A stretch of DNA of 64,000 bases from Roseovarius atlanticus (GCF_001441615.1 NZ_LAXJ01000023.1:1-64000), one strand, 5' to 3'; counted from the first letter of the stretch, positions 17,374 to 26,852 are shown. The notes: generated by a model from the sequence alone, not told the origin. Numbers and translations: made by a program.

Positions 17374-17403
17374 ATCAATTATCTCCTATAACTAAATTGA
17401 TAT
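17372..17403 (-). promoter_or_regulatory. Inverted repeat enclosing the ribosome site of the 143-aa gene
   Basis: Arms ATATCAATT (17372-17380) and AATTGATAT (17395-17403) are perfect complements. The loop contains the AGGAGAT ribosome site and one arm abuts the start codon. It could be a protein operator or an RNA hairpin that hides the ribosome site. Confidence 0.5.
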
Positions 17404-17673
17404 AAAGTATTTAGGCTGCTCAATTAAACCGATCAATCGTTTCTGGTTAACAAAATATTAAACGCGATTTTTCTTAATAGGTTTTAAATAATTCCTCCGG
17501 GAAAGTGGCGAATTCCAGAGGGTTCGGCCGCTGTCGTCAACGTTCCATTCAATTTAGGGCCTGCGTCTGGGCTTTCCGACCTGTCCACAATTTCTGGGGA
17601 TAGATCTGGGGACTGATAAGGCGGGCCATTATCGTTACCGGAGCGGAAGCGGATTTAGAGACCCAAGTCACGA
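17404..17673. other. AT-rich then GC-rich spacer without a gene
   Basis: The first 100 bases are AT-rich (TTAACAAAATATTAAACG and T-runs) and may serve as promoter DNA for the minus-strand gene. No reading frame has a start with a ribosome site. Confidence 0.35.
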
Positions 17674-17714
17674 CATGCTGAACTGGCTGAACCCCACCAA
17701 AGGAGTTCAGCATG
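17674..17714 (+). promoter_or_regulatory. Perfect 11-bp inverted repeat covering the recombinase start codon
   Basis: Arms CATGCTGAACT (17674-17684) and AGTTCAGCATG (17704-17714) flank 19 bases that include AAAGG of the ribosome site. The right arm contains the ATG of the recombinase gene. In RNA it would form a hairpin over the start; in DNA it could be a recombinase-binding site. Confidence 0.6.
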
Positions 17715-18649
17715 CCCCACCTCGATCACACCGCTTTCGTCAATGCCTGCCGCGATGAGCGCGGCGTCGGACATCACACCTTGCGGCCTATGCCCAGGAT
17801 CTGCGCACCTTCGCCCGCTTCACCGAGGCCCACCATCTCAGCAACCCGCTGTCGAAAGACGACATCCTCGCCTACCAGCGCCATCTGCGCGATGAGTTGG
17901 GCGCCAAACCCGCGACCATCGAGCGGCGGCTCATGACGCTCAAGTCCTACTTTGCCTGGCGCGAAGATCGAAACAGCGCCCTGCCCTCCCCGTTCGCGGA
18001 TGTCCGCATCTCTGTGAGGATCCCGCGACGCCTGCCGCGCCCCATCGACCGAGACACCCTCAGAGCGGTTCTCCAAGAGGGTGAAGCCACATTCGCTGTG
18101 CGGTCAAAGCCGGGCGCTGACGACGCTACGCCTGCCTCACAAAACGATGTCACGATCCTGATCATCAAACTGCTCATCGTGACCGGCCTCCGGATCAGCG
18201 AGCTGACCAATGTAAGGGTCCGCGACGTCTCGCCGGACGGAAGCCAGATCCTCGTAAATGGCAAGGGCAGCAAGGAACGGATCGTCTTCGTGCCGAACCG
18301 GGAGCTGCAGGAGGAGTTTCAGCGCTACTGCCAGCTGCGTTCCGAACACGGTTCGATCGGAGCACCGCTGTTCTTCAACACGGTGGGACGCCGGCTTCGC
18401 GCGGCCACCTTCCGCAAGCGTCTGCGGGCGCTCTCAAAACGCCTCGGCATCGAACCCCACCTGACCCCGCACCGGTTTCGGCACTCGGCCGCGACCCTGC
18501 TGATCGAAGAGGGTATCGACATCCGCATGGTTCAGGCGCTCCTCGGACATGCCAGCCTCAGGACCACCGAGATCTATGTGAGGGTTTCAAACCACGCGCT
18601 GCGACGAGCGTTGGAGCGGGTAAACATTCTGGATGTGCTTTCGGTTTGA
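17712..18649 (+). pseudogene. XerC/D-like tyrosine recombinase, frameshifted near its N-terminus
   Basis: From ATG 17712 (site AAAGGAG) the frame reads to DERGVGHHTLR, then a single missing base near 17786 shifts the continuation, which resumes in another frame as AYAQDLRTFARFTEAHHLSN. From there to 18649 the protein is complete and has every catalytic residue: Arg in TGLRISELTN, Lys in NGKGSKERIVF, HRFRHSAATLL, LGHASLRTTEIYVRVSN with the nucleophile Tyr. Loss of one G in an expected CGGGCC would explain it. A downstream start (17897) would give only the catalytic domain plus part of the core-binding domain, so activity is doubtful. It stands at the left edge of the defence island. Confidence 0.83.
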
Positions 18650-18903
18650 CGGACCAATCGGGACACTCGCCCAATCAAGTCTGCGCTGCGGTGCCGCCCG
18701 CCAGACCCGATATTCGCTGCGTTTGCAATATGCTGGCACAGCTGGCGGTTGGTAGAGCGGACAGAGAGATTGAAGCAACCCTTATGTGATCAGCCGATAC
18801 GCTAAGGGAGAAACCGAAGTCACTTAACCAATGTGATATCGTGGATATTCGTAGATAATGATAAAAAGAACAAAAGAGACGACGCAACTTAAAGGGTGAC
18901 ACA

Positions 18904-21147
18904 ATGCGATTTGTAAACCGCGAGACTATTGCCCCGCCGGCAGCATTCTCGCGTCCATCGGCGCAGGAGGGGCGTCGCACTTTGCTGGAGTTGTTCTCTC
19001 GAGACACTCAGAAGCTTGCTCAGTCGCGCGGGACCGTCTTTCTGGACGAGGAAGCTCCCAGCAAGACTGAAGAGGTGCGCAAAGCACTGTCGGAGCTTTT
19101 CACGGGAAGATGCGCCTTCTGCGAAAGCACGACAAAAGATCCTATTGTCTACCGCTTCCGACCCGACGGTAATGCCGAGCCGGTGGAAGACTACAGCGTA
19201 TCGCATCTCTACTACGTTTGGCTCGCGGAGGCTTGGCAGAACCTATATCCGATTTGCCGGGGCTGCATGCCAAGCGATCCTTCCTACTTCCCGGTGAAAG
19301 GTCGACGCGCGCGGCTACCCGACGTCGCGCTTCTCGAACGCTTCGCCGATCGCAACGATGGGCGGTGGCCGGACTTCCCTCTCGAGGAATCTGCAGAGTT
19401 TTTGGACCCATGTTGGAACGAGCAGTTCTGGCGTAGCCTGTACTTTCGGTCCACTGGAGAGGTTGTTGGCACCAGTCGACGCGGCCGAGAGACCGTCCAG
19501 CATTTCAATCTCAACAGAGAAGAATTGTGGGAGAGCCGGCGGCGTGCGATTGAAGAAGCGGTTAGCCGGACAGAAAGCGAGATCTTGCGCGATCCGTTAA
19601 AGCCCCCGCGCGTCGATCTTGGCCACGAGGGCGCATGCGAGCTTTTCCTGCGTGAGGTCCTCTTTGAAGCCCTTGGCCGAACGGGCCCGAGAGATCGGAG
19701 CCGTCAGATCGCCCGGTTGGCGCGGATGGACGATGGGGCAAATCGGCTCCGCGCCGCAATCAAAGAAGTCGACGCGCGTATCATTGAGGACTTGCCCGAC
19801 GCCGCGAGCGCCAGGCCATCGCAGGGACGCACTGTGCTCACATCGTTCTCGGTTCGGAACTTCAAGTCCCTTGAGGCAATCGAACTTGATCTGGATGTAC
19901 CGGAGCCCGGCAAGCCAGCCCCGGCCCTTTTGATCCTGGGTGAGAACGCTACCGGAAAAAGCACGATATTGGAGGCGATCGCGCTCGCGGTGATGCCTGA
20001 GACCGCGCGGGCGAAGTTGCGCCTAGAGCCCGCGAAGATGGTGCTTGACCCGCGCTTCCTCGGTGCACCCGATCAGTTGACTCCTGTGGAAGCCAAGCTA
20101 CAGGCCAGGTTCGGCGATGACACCGCCATCTCTGTCACGCTATCGCGCGACGGGCTCGGTCAGTTCTCCCAAATTGGTGAGGCTGTACTTCCCGTCTTCG
20201 CTTATGGCGCCTATCGCCAATACTTGAAGGGCGACCGCAGATTTGTTGCCCACATACATGTGAGATCGCTGTTTCATCCCGATGAACTGCTGCCGAATCC
20301 GGAACGCTGGCTCTTGAAGCTGGATGGGCCCGAATTCAACATGGTGGTACGCGCCCTACGTGAGGTCTTTAACATCGAGGGCTCGTTTGAAGTCCTGGAA
20401 CGCGACGGTGACAGGATCTACGTGGTGGTCAGTCCCGAAAATACCACGGACGGCCCATTGCTTCGCACCCCGATTGAACTTGTATCCTCCGGCTTTCGCG
20501 CGGTCTTGGCCATGCTTTGCGACATCATGCAGGGCCTTATGGACAAGCGTGTCAATCATGGTTTCACCTCGCTCGAGAATGCCACGGCGCTTGTGCTTAT
20601 CGACGAGGTGGAGGCACATTTGCACCCGCGCTGGAAAATGTCGATCATGACCGGGTTGCGAAAAGCGCTGCCGGGGGTGACCTTTATCGCTACGTCGCAC
20701 GATCCTTTGTGTCTGCGCGGCATGAAGAAGGGTGAAGTAATGGTCCTCGAGAGGATCTCGGGCGATCAGGCAAGCACCAGTCTGCCAGTCTTCACCCACA
20801 GCCTCGTCGATCTGCCCGACAACGACAACTGGACAATAGAGCAGCTTCTCACAGCGGACTTCTTTCAGATGCGATCGACCGAGAGCCTTGAGGCGGAGCG
20901 GCGAGCAGCGCGGATGGAGGACCGCTTGGCGCAAGGAGCAAACCCTGCAGAAGACCCCGAGCTTCGGGATTACTTGGCGGAGCTCTCGGCCGACCTGCCT
21001 ATCGGCCACACCGAAGTGCACAGGCTTGTGCAGCAGGCAATAGCCGATTTCCTGCGCGAACGTCGGCAAGCAAGCGACGAAAAGCTACGTGGTCTCAGGG
21101 AGCAAACCCGACGATCTATCCTCAACGCGCTCAGGAGCGTGGGATGA
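18904..21147 (+). CDS. HNH-like domain fused to an AAA/ABC-type ATPase (PtuA-like), 747 aa
   Basis: The N-terminal third (about 50-130) is a Cys-rich HNH-like module: CAFCES, YRFRPDGNAE, HLYYVWLAEAWQNLYPICRGC. It parallels CAYCET, EHFRPKG, YWWLAADWDNLLPSCIDC in the next gene, but the catalytic His of EHFRPK is changed (YRFRPD), so it is probably inactive. The rest is an SMC/OLD-like ATPase: ILGENATGKSTILEAIAL (about 348-365), ABC-signature region IELVSSGFRAVLAML, Walker B ALVLIDEVEAHLHPRW and switch TSHDP. PtuA of the Septu defence system has the ATPase but normally no N-terminal HNH. The gene overlaps its HNH partner (ATGA). Confidence 0.82.
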   Translation: MRFVNRETIAPPAAFSRPSAQEGRRTLLELFSRDTQKLAQSRGTVFLDEEAPSKTEEVRKALSELFTGRCAFCESTTKDPIVYRFRPDGNAEPVEDYSVSHLYYVWLAEAWQNLYPICRGCMPSDPSYFPVKGRRARLPDVALLERFADRNDGRWPDFPLEESAEFLDPCWNEQFWRSLYFRSTGEVVGTSRRGRETVQHFNLNREELWESRRRAIEEAVSRTESEILRDPLKPPRVDLGHEGACELFLREVLFEALGRTGPRDRSRQIARLARMDDGANRLRAAIKEVDARIIEDLPDAASARPSQGRTVLTSFSVRNFKSLEAIELDLDVPEPGKPAPALLILGENATGKSTILEAIALAVMPETARAKLRLEPAKMVLDPRFLGAPDQLTPVEAKLQARFGDDTAISVTLSRDGLGQFSQIGEAVLPVFAYGAYRQYLKGDRRFVAHIHVRSLFHPDELLPNPERWLLKLDGPEFNMVVRALREVFNIEGSFEVLERDGDRIYVVVSPENTTDGPLLRTPIELVSSGFRAVLAMLCDIMQGLMDKRVNHGFTSLENATALVLIDEVEAHLHPRWKMSIMTGLRKALPGVTFIATSHDPLCLRGMKKGEVMVLERISGDQASTSLPVFTHSLVDLPDNDNWTIEQLLTADFFQMRSTESLEAERRAARMEDRLAQGANPAEDPELRDYLAELSADLPIGHTEVHRLVQQAIADFLRERRQASDEKLRGLREQTRRSILNALRSVG

Positions 21148-22091
21148 GACGGGTCGAACGCAGTGAGGCAATTCCGGAGGACCTCAATGAGAAAGGGGCG
21201 GCGGAACTTGAGAAAGCCATCCAGCACTTCGAAAGCAACCCTCCCAATCCGGATAGTTTTTCGTTCCAGCGTTACAAACTGAAGTCGGTGAAAGACGCGC
21301 TTGAACGGATTTTCCACGGCAAGTGCGCCTATTGCGAAACGTTCTACGCCAGTACGCAGCCACTCGATGTCGAGCATTTCCGTCCAAAAGGTGCGGTTGC
21401 CGGAGAAACCGGGCACCGTGGCTATTGGTGGCTTGCGGCGGACTGGGACAATCTTCTGCCCAGCTGCATCGATTGCAATAGGAAGCGGAATCAGATCACA
21501 CCTAAGGGCGAGACGTCGCAAGTTCGGCTACTCGAGGACACCGTCGGCTTCTCTGCCGCCGTCACTGTCGGATCTGGGAAGAAGGACAGCTTTCCAATAG
21601 CGCCAACCGGTGCACGTGCCAGGAGCCGCACCGATCCAATCGCCGCGGAGAAGCCGCTATTGCTCAATCCGTGCGAGGACGATCCTGAGCAGCACCTGAC
21701 GTACTTCTTTGATAGAGAGCACCCGGTTTCCTTCGTTCTCGCAAAACATCTCGCCGGGGATCCGGATTTTTCGGGCGACGACGGGTTAAGCCTGAAGGGC
21801 GCTACGTCAGTACATGTCTACGGACTGAACCGGCTTAGGCTGGTGCAAGCGCGGACCCGGCTTCTGCGGCGGCTCGAGTTTCTGGCCGATCTGGCGATAG
21901 ACCTCAAACAGCTGGCGGAAAACCTGAAACAGAAGGCGGACCCGGAGGTCGTTCGCGCTGGTCAACAGGTGGACGCATTCGGCGACCGAACACTGGCGGA
22001 GCTTGTCGGCATGTGCGCTGAAGACCAGCCGTACTCGGCGATGGCTAAGGCATGGATGCGCGATTTTCAAAACCGCCTCGAAGCGGCATAG
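21144..22091 (+). CDS. HNH endonuclease, PtuB-like (315 aa)
   Basis: The translation-coupled second gene has the hallmark zinc/HNH layout: CAYCET (about 51-56), DVEHFRPKG with the catalytic His, YWWLAADWDNLLPSCIDCNRKR (about 87-108), and a C-terminal LLNPCEDDPEQHL plus VYGLNR helix seen in retron-Ec78/Septu type PtuB proteins. In those systems the ATPase-HNH complex cleaves nucleic acid when triggered by phage. The active-site residues look intact here, unlike the degenerate copy in the ATPase gene. No reverse transcriptase or msr/msd sequence is visible, so this is a stand-alone Septu-like pair, not a retron. Confidence 0.84.
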   Translation: MRRVERSEAIPEDLNEKGAAELEKAIQHFESNPPNPDSFSFQRYKLKSVKDALERIFHGKCAYCETFYASTQPLDVEHFRPKGAVAGETGHRGYWWLAADWDNLLPSCIDCNRKRNQITPKGETSQVRLLEDTVGFSAAVTVGSGKKDSFPIAPTGARARSRTDPIAAEKPLLLNPCEDDPEQHLTYFFDREHPVSFVLAKHLAGDPDFSGDDGLSLKGATSVHVYGLNRLRLVQARTRLLRRLEFLADLAIDLKQLAENLKQKADPEVVRAGQQVDAFGDRTLAELVGMCAEDQPYSAMAKAWMRDFQNRLEAA

Positions 22092-22178
22092 CAGCCCATC
22101 TGTCGTTCGCGAAGTCATGTGAACGGCTATCTGGCCACACTGCAGTTTTTCACTAAGGGTGCACCGCCGCCTGTCGGT

Positions 22179-23309
22179 TCAGTCGACGAAGTCAAACGTG
22201 TCCGGCAAATTCGGAGGGCGATGCTGCGCCTGCTCGACTGATCGGTGGATCTTTGCACCTGGTGGAATCCATCGCCGTTCTTTGAGTGGAACGCTCAGGC
22301 CGAAAAGTCTAAGGCGCTTCGAATGGGAACGAAGCCTGCGTGGTAGAAACTCCACAAAGCTCCAGCCAAGGGTCATTGAGTCATGATGCTTCGCATGGGC
22401 GTTCGGAGCGACGTACTTCTCCGCACGGCCCAGCACCAGATCGTTGACAGTCCGTGTCACGAATTGAAGCTCCGTTTCCTTCGCTTCGGTGATCATCCAG
22501 GCAAGCGGGACCTTCGCAAGCGCCGACGAGGCTTCAGGGTAACCGCCTCCTATGTCACCATGAACGCCCCGAAACCAAACTTCCTTCGCATCCTGTGGTT
22601 CGGACTTCGAAGCGTCGAAGCGGTTCGCACTGTAGTCTTGTGTTTCAGGCCAGAGCATCGGTTCGAACATCGTTCGGCGTTCGTCAATCGCAACCGCATG
22701 GCGGATCGATTGAACCGATGAATTGGTCGAGGTGTGGGCATTGCTTCTCAGTCGAAGCCCGAACCTACCGGTCTCTATGACCGACGCGACTGTATCGAAG
22801 AGACCAAGCATTCTGATTGGCGGTCTGTCCGCTCGGAGGGCCCGCTCGAACAAACGCATTTCGGCAAATGCGTTTTCCCTGCCGCCCTCCCCGATCCGCT
22901 TGTAAGCGCGATAGACGTAGTCAAGTAGATTGAGGTTCCGATTCTCCATAAGGCCAAAGGCGTGGATGAAACCTGCGAGGACCCGCGCGGAGTAGGCTCC
23001 TCTCGAAAACCCAAAGATGAAGATCCTGTCGCGGTTGCCGTCTTCATCCCGCTGATAGTTCTCAACCAGAAACCGATAGGCTTCCTTGACGTTCTTATCG
23101 AGACCATAGCCCGTCGCCAAACCGAAGATCTCCATGAACTTTCGCCAGATTCCGAGCCAGGCAAGACCAATCGTGCCTACGCCTGGATCATACCAGACGA
23201 TTTGATCCTCCGATTTCTTGAGTGTCCCGTACAACCGAAGGACATTTGTTCTGTCGGCTGAAATCTCATTGGAGGTCCCGTCGAAGAGGATCACAATGTT
23301 CTTTGCCAT
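22179..23309 (-). CDS. DUF2235 (Tle1-like) alpha/beta hydrolase, soluble (376 aa)
   Basis: Starts MAKNIVILFDGTSNEIS, then GVGT, nucleophile motif IFGFSRGAYSARVLAGF (about 102-118), FDTVAS (about 177-182) and GVHGDIGGGYPE (about 241-252): the full DUF2235 core with GxSxG serine and the conserved Asp/His segments. No signal peptide or membrane helix, in contrast to the DUF2235 protein at 10 kb. Its ATG lies only 12 bp after the stop of the helicase-nuclease gene on the same strand, so the two form one transcript. A cytosolic lipase-like partner suggests a membrane-attacking effector, which is inference. Confidence 0.86.
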   Translation of the reverse strand: MAKNIVILFDGTSNEISADRTNVLRLYGTLKKSEDQIVWYDPGVGTIGLAWLGIWRKFMEIFGLATGYGLDKNVKEAYRFLVENYQRDEDGNRDRIFIFGFSRGAYSARVLAGFIHAFGLMENRNLNLLDYVYRAYKRIGEGGRENAFAEMRLFERALRADRPPIRMLGLFDTVASVIETGRFGLRLRSNAHTSTNSSVQSIRHAVAIDERRTMFEPMLWPETQDYSANRFDASKSEPQDAKEVWFRGVHGDIGGGYPEASSALAKVPLAWMITEAKETELQFVTRTVNDLVLGRAEKYVAPNAHAKHHDSMTLGWSFVEFLPRRLRSHSKRLRLFGLSVPLKERRWIPPGAKIHRSVEQAQHRPPNLPDTFDFVD

Positions 23310-23321
23310 TCAATATCCCCA

Positions 23322-26300
23322 CTACTCTGAGCAGATAAGCTCAAACGGAATGCTCCACGTCTCCATTAGCAAGCTCGAGGTTGCAGCGAGAAGCTCCATG
23401 TGATCCTTCTTGGCGAGCTTCTTTGAATAGCCCGGTTGCACGGCGCTCACCTCGAAACGGTAGGTCAGCTCCGACCAGCGGCCAAGCCAGTTGTTGACGA
23501 TAGACGCATCACCGAGTTCGTATCGGGAATTCCCACCCTTTCGGAGCCGATCACCCTCGCGCTTGCGGAGATGTTGAAAGAAGAACCTAGGGTTCTCTCG
23601 CCAACGAAGCGATTTCTGGGATTGACCGCACACTTCGTAGAGATCATCGATCCGGGATCCCGGCGTGTCTTCGCTCGAATACTTGCAGTGGAAGAGATGC
23701 ACGAAAATAGTATCACCGTCTTCCTTTATGCACACGATATCCGCAGCTTCACCGGTTCCGTCGTCATCAAATACGACGTCGAACCGCCCAGATGAGATCA
23801 ACTCATCTATCATCGAGCGTTGGATGGAATTCTCGATCTTCAGCTTGCCCTGTGACTCCACGCGAATGTCGACGCCGCCCCAATCTCGTTCGATCATTTT
23901 CCCAGGGTCAAACGGCTCAATGCTTTCGCGATCAGGCAACTTGAACAACTCGGAATCCACGAGCATGTCGCCATTTCCGTAGTAGATGTGTGGTGGGTCT
24001 TCCTTGAACCACTCCTGGATTGTCAAGCTTCTTCGACCCAATGAAACTGAGATCGGAACGGTATCAACTTGGCGATAGACGGCAAATCCATCCTCGATTG
24101 TCATCTCGAACTCACAGGAACTATCATCAATAGAAATCAAGATACGGACGGGCCCTTCATCAGAAAAGCGACCAACTCCAATGTCGCAGTTTAAGATTGG
24201 GTGCCGTCTGCCATTCACCGTTAGTTCGACCCGTTCCTCATCCTGATCGAGTATTCGTTCTGGCCACACGATGGCGACCGGCGTAAGGCTTGGCATTCTC
24301 TTTTGTCGTACCGGGCGGATCAGATTTTTCAGAAACGCGTCCGTCGGGATGCTGTCATCGAGCACCTTTCGCCCAAGATCGTGGCACCAATCGATCCACT
24401 CTCCAAAATTGTTGGTGGCATCGTAGGACCAGAACTTGCCTTTGCGGGAGCACCCGATAGTGACTTTGCCTTGGTCGGTGTAGCCTTGCCCGAACAAATT
24501 GGTTTTCGACCTGTTCCGGTTGCCCGGAAGCGTATCGATATGCTCAGTGATATCGGTACCCATGAATTGCGAGTACCTCACGGGACGCCGTTGGGTCTCA
24601 CTCAATCCGAGCGTATTGAGACAGAGCCTGCGAACACCGTTCAAGCACCTGTAGACTTCTTCCCCACCAATCCTTGAGACACCATCGCCGCAAAGCTTCT
24701 TGGCCAGCGGCTCATGCATGTCTTTGAGACGCGAAGAGTGGATAAAGAGCAGGTCTCGCTCTCCATCCCAATGAACCATGTAGAGATTGTATTCGGTGTT
24801 ATGGACGGCACGCGAAGTTGTCCACTTCGGCTGATCCTGATCTCTCTTGACGAAGATTGCTAGGTTTTCGTGCGGGTTGATGTGCGGGCCCTCCACGATA
24901 GAGGTCGGAGGGAACACTTCCTCGATCAGTTCTGGCTGCCAGACAACCCCGCTAGTCTTGTAGATTACGGTGCTCATGCGAGGACTAAGCGTTTCGAGCG
25001 GAAACCGCTCTGGCGCAGCCGTGAACCCCTCAAAAACAGCCTCTCGGCGAACTTCGCGCTCCGTCCTTGACTGGCCGATGTTGCTAATCAGACGGTTCCA
25101 GTCAGCATCCTCCGCATAAAGCGCTTTCAGCGGTTCGTTGATGTCACCTAGCGCCACGTTCGCAATGACGGTTGCGTCACCGAGGTCACTGCGCGCGCGC
25201 GTGAAGCGACCAATGAACTGGAGCGTCACAGCTTCAGACCTGTGTTTGTCATGAAGCGCGGCGATCTTAAGGTCCGGTAGATCGAAGCCTTCACCTAGCA
25301 TGTTTACACACAGTACGATCCTCGACTGTCGGGTCCGTAATCGTTCGATCGCGTCCCTTCTCTCTGAATCAGAAAGTCCGCTGTGTAACACCATGGGCTC
25401 ATGCTGCGGGTACTTGGCTCGATACAGGTGTATCAACTCTTCTGCTCGAGCCTGCCGAGCGCAACGAGCCATCACTAGGTGATCAAAACCATTCTGTCTG
25501 TCTTCTTCCAGCACTTGACCGACCAAGTCGACGATCTGCTCGTCAGTATCGATGTCGTCAGCGCCGCTGACTGGGAGGTACTTGATGCGCTTGAAGTAGC
25601 CTTCCTCCTGAGCCTTCCATAGCGGGTAGACATAAATGTGGCGGCCATCCACTCGCACCTTGTCCCGCCGAAAGGGAGTAGCAGTGAACTGCAGAACTTT
25701 TGTCTTTGAAAAGTAGGACCTGAAACGTCGCCAGGTCTTGGCGCCGATGTGATGAGCTTCATCCACGAAGAGGTGGCTCGCGAGCTCGGCCATTCTTTGC
25801 TGAACAGCGCTTGCTGCCTGTCCGGCCACGTTCATCGTAGTCACAACTACGTTGGCTGCATGAAAGACTTGGTCGACCTCTTCGACTGACTTTGGCCTTC
25901 TGTTGAGAGTAGCGACGACTGGTCTCGCAACAAACTCCGGCAAGCATCCACAGGCCGGGAGGATTCCGAGACTCATGAACTTTTCGGAAATCTGAGTTCG
26001 GAGGGCGTCGTTGGGTACGACGATCAGCAAACGCGGGGCCACAACCGCTGTGGCCAATGCGATCATGGTCTCTGTCTTTCCGGTCCCTGTCGGCATGACA
26101 ATTGTACCGGGATTATCCGATACACTCCAATGAGCGAGCGATGCATGAACAGCACCTACTTGAGGGGGACGAAGGCCGGCGGACATTACCGCGTCAGACG
26201 CGAGCTTCTCTTCGCGCAACTCGAATTTGCCGTCCCAAGCGGCTTGGACTGCCTTGGTTGTTTTGGCGAGGAGTTCCGGTTCGCACCGCGTAGGGTTGAG

Positions 26301-26621
26301 AGGTTTTGGTGTTAGTCTATCGGCAGTTCCTCTCGAAAGGCTCGAGATGCAGGCGTCGACCGATGAGGCATCTTCGATGATGAAGACCTCATCGGCTTCA
26401 ATCGATGCGTTGGTACGTCGGTCGACAAAAGCAATTCGATAACCGTCATCAGCCTCACCAAGCACGCCTTTCAACTGTCGTTGGCGCAACTCGCTCAAAA
26501 AGAGCTTCCGCTGGCGAGGCGGCATCGCAACCTGCTTTACAAGAGCGCCACCTATGCGTCCGTGAACCCCAATGAGTTCCGGAACCGCGAAAAGGATGCT
26601 CTGGGCAAAAAGGTCAACCAT
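23322..26621 (-). CDS. SF2 (DEAD/DEAH) helicase with C-terminal PD-(D/E)XK-like nuclease domain (1099 aa)
   Basis: ATG at 26621 gives a natural N-terminus (VDLFAQSILF); the frame upstream is poor protein. Helicase motifs: I PTGTGKTE (about 177), II FVDEAHH (about 286), III FTATPFRRD (about 312), Q/VI QFIGRFTRAR (about 468), with GEGFDLPDLK (motif V). After a long middle part comes VVFDDDGTGEAADIVCIKED, then FVHLFHCKYS (about 955-985), matching the Asp...Glu-x-Lys strands of a PD-(D/E)XK nuclease, although the strict D-ExK order is approximate. Such large helicase-nucleases are typical of defence islands. Gene order places it first in an operon with DUF2235. It does not match BREX or DISARM, whose partners are absent. 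Confidence 0.8.
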   Translation of the reverse strand: MVDLFAQSILFAVPELIGVHGRIGGALVKQVAMPPRQRKLFLSELRQRQLKGVLGEADDGYRIAFVDRRTNASIEADEVFIIEDASSVDACISSLSRGTADRLTPKPLNPTRCEPELLAKTTKAVQAAWDGKFELREEKLASDAVMSAGLRPPQVGAVHASLAHWSVSDNPGTIVMPTGTGKTETMIALATAVVAPRLLIVVPNDALRTQISEKFMSLGILPACGCLPEFVARPVVATLNRRPKSVEEVDQVFHAANVVVTTMNVAGQAASAVQQRMAELASHLFVDEAHHIGAKTWRRFRSYFSKTKVLQFTATPFRRDKVRVDGRHIYVYPLWKAQEEGYFKRIKYLPVSGADDIDTDEQIVDLVGQVLEEDRQNGFDHLVMARCARQARAEELIHLYRAKYPQHEPMVLHSGLSDSERRDAIERLRTRQSRIVLCVNMLGEGFDLPDLKIAALHDKHRSEAVTLQFIGRFTRARSDLGDATVIANVALGDINEPLKALYAEDADWNRLISNIGQSRTEREVRREAVFEGFTAAPERFPLETLSPRMSTVIYKTSGVVWQPELIEEVFPPTSIVEGPHINPHENLAIFVKRDQDQPKWTTSRAVHNTEYNLYMVHWDGERDLLFIHSSRLKDMHEPLAKKLCGDGVSRIGGEEVYRCLNGVRRLCLNTLGLSETQRRPVRYSQFMGTDITEHIDTLPGNRNRSKTNLFGQGYTDQGKVTIGCSRKGKFWSYDATNNFGEWIDWCHDLGRKVLDDSIPTDAFLKNLIRPVRQKRMPSLTPVAIVWPERILDQDEERVELTVNGRRHPILNCDIGVGRFSDEGPVRILISIDDSSCEFEMTIEDGFAVYRQVDTVPISVSLGRRSLTIQEWFKEDPPHIYYGNGDMLVDSELFKLPDRESIEPFDPGKMIERDWGGVDIRVESQGKLKIENSIQRSMIDELISSGRFDVVFDDDGTGEAADIVCIKEDGDTIFVHLFHCKYSSEDTPGSRIDDLYEVCGQSQKSLRWRENPRFFFQHLRKREGDRLRKGGNSRYELGDASIVNNWLGRWSELTYRFEVSAVQPGYSKKLAKKDHMELLAATSSLLMETWSIPFELICSE

Positions 26622-26852
26622 ATGATCCCAACAAATAGTGTGAAAATGCTGACTTAGCCACAACAAGTAGCAATGGCAACGGTTGGTGTACGGAGGACAG
26701 GCGCTGCTTTCAGATCTGAGTTTGAGCTGTCGCCTACGGTGGCTCGGGCCGTCAGCCCTGTCGGGTAGATAGCCTATGCAAACCAATTGCATTTCTAATG
26801 CATCACAAAAGGTCTCATTGAAAAAATGCCATGTTTCTGAATCGGAATGGGA

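Noticed and set aside
18904-22091. Retron (Ec78-like) interpretation of the ATPase/HNH pair
   Set aside because: No reverse transcriptase gene and no msr/msd-like inverted repeats upstream or downstream.
23322-26621. BREX, DISARM or type I restriction assignment for the helicase
   Set aside because: No methyltransferase, specificity, PglZ or DUF1998 gene nearby.
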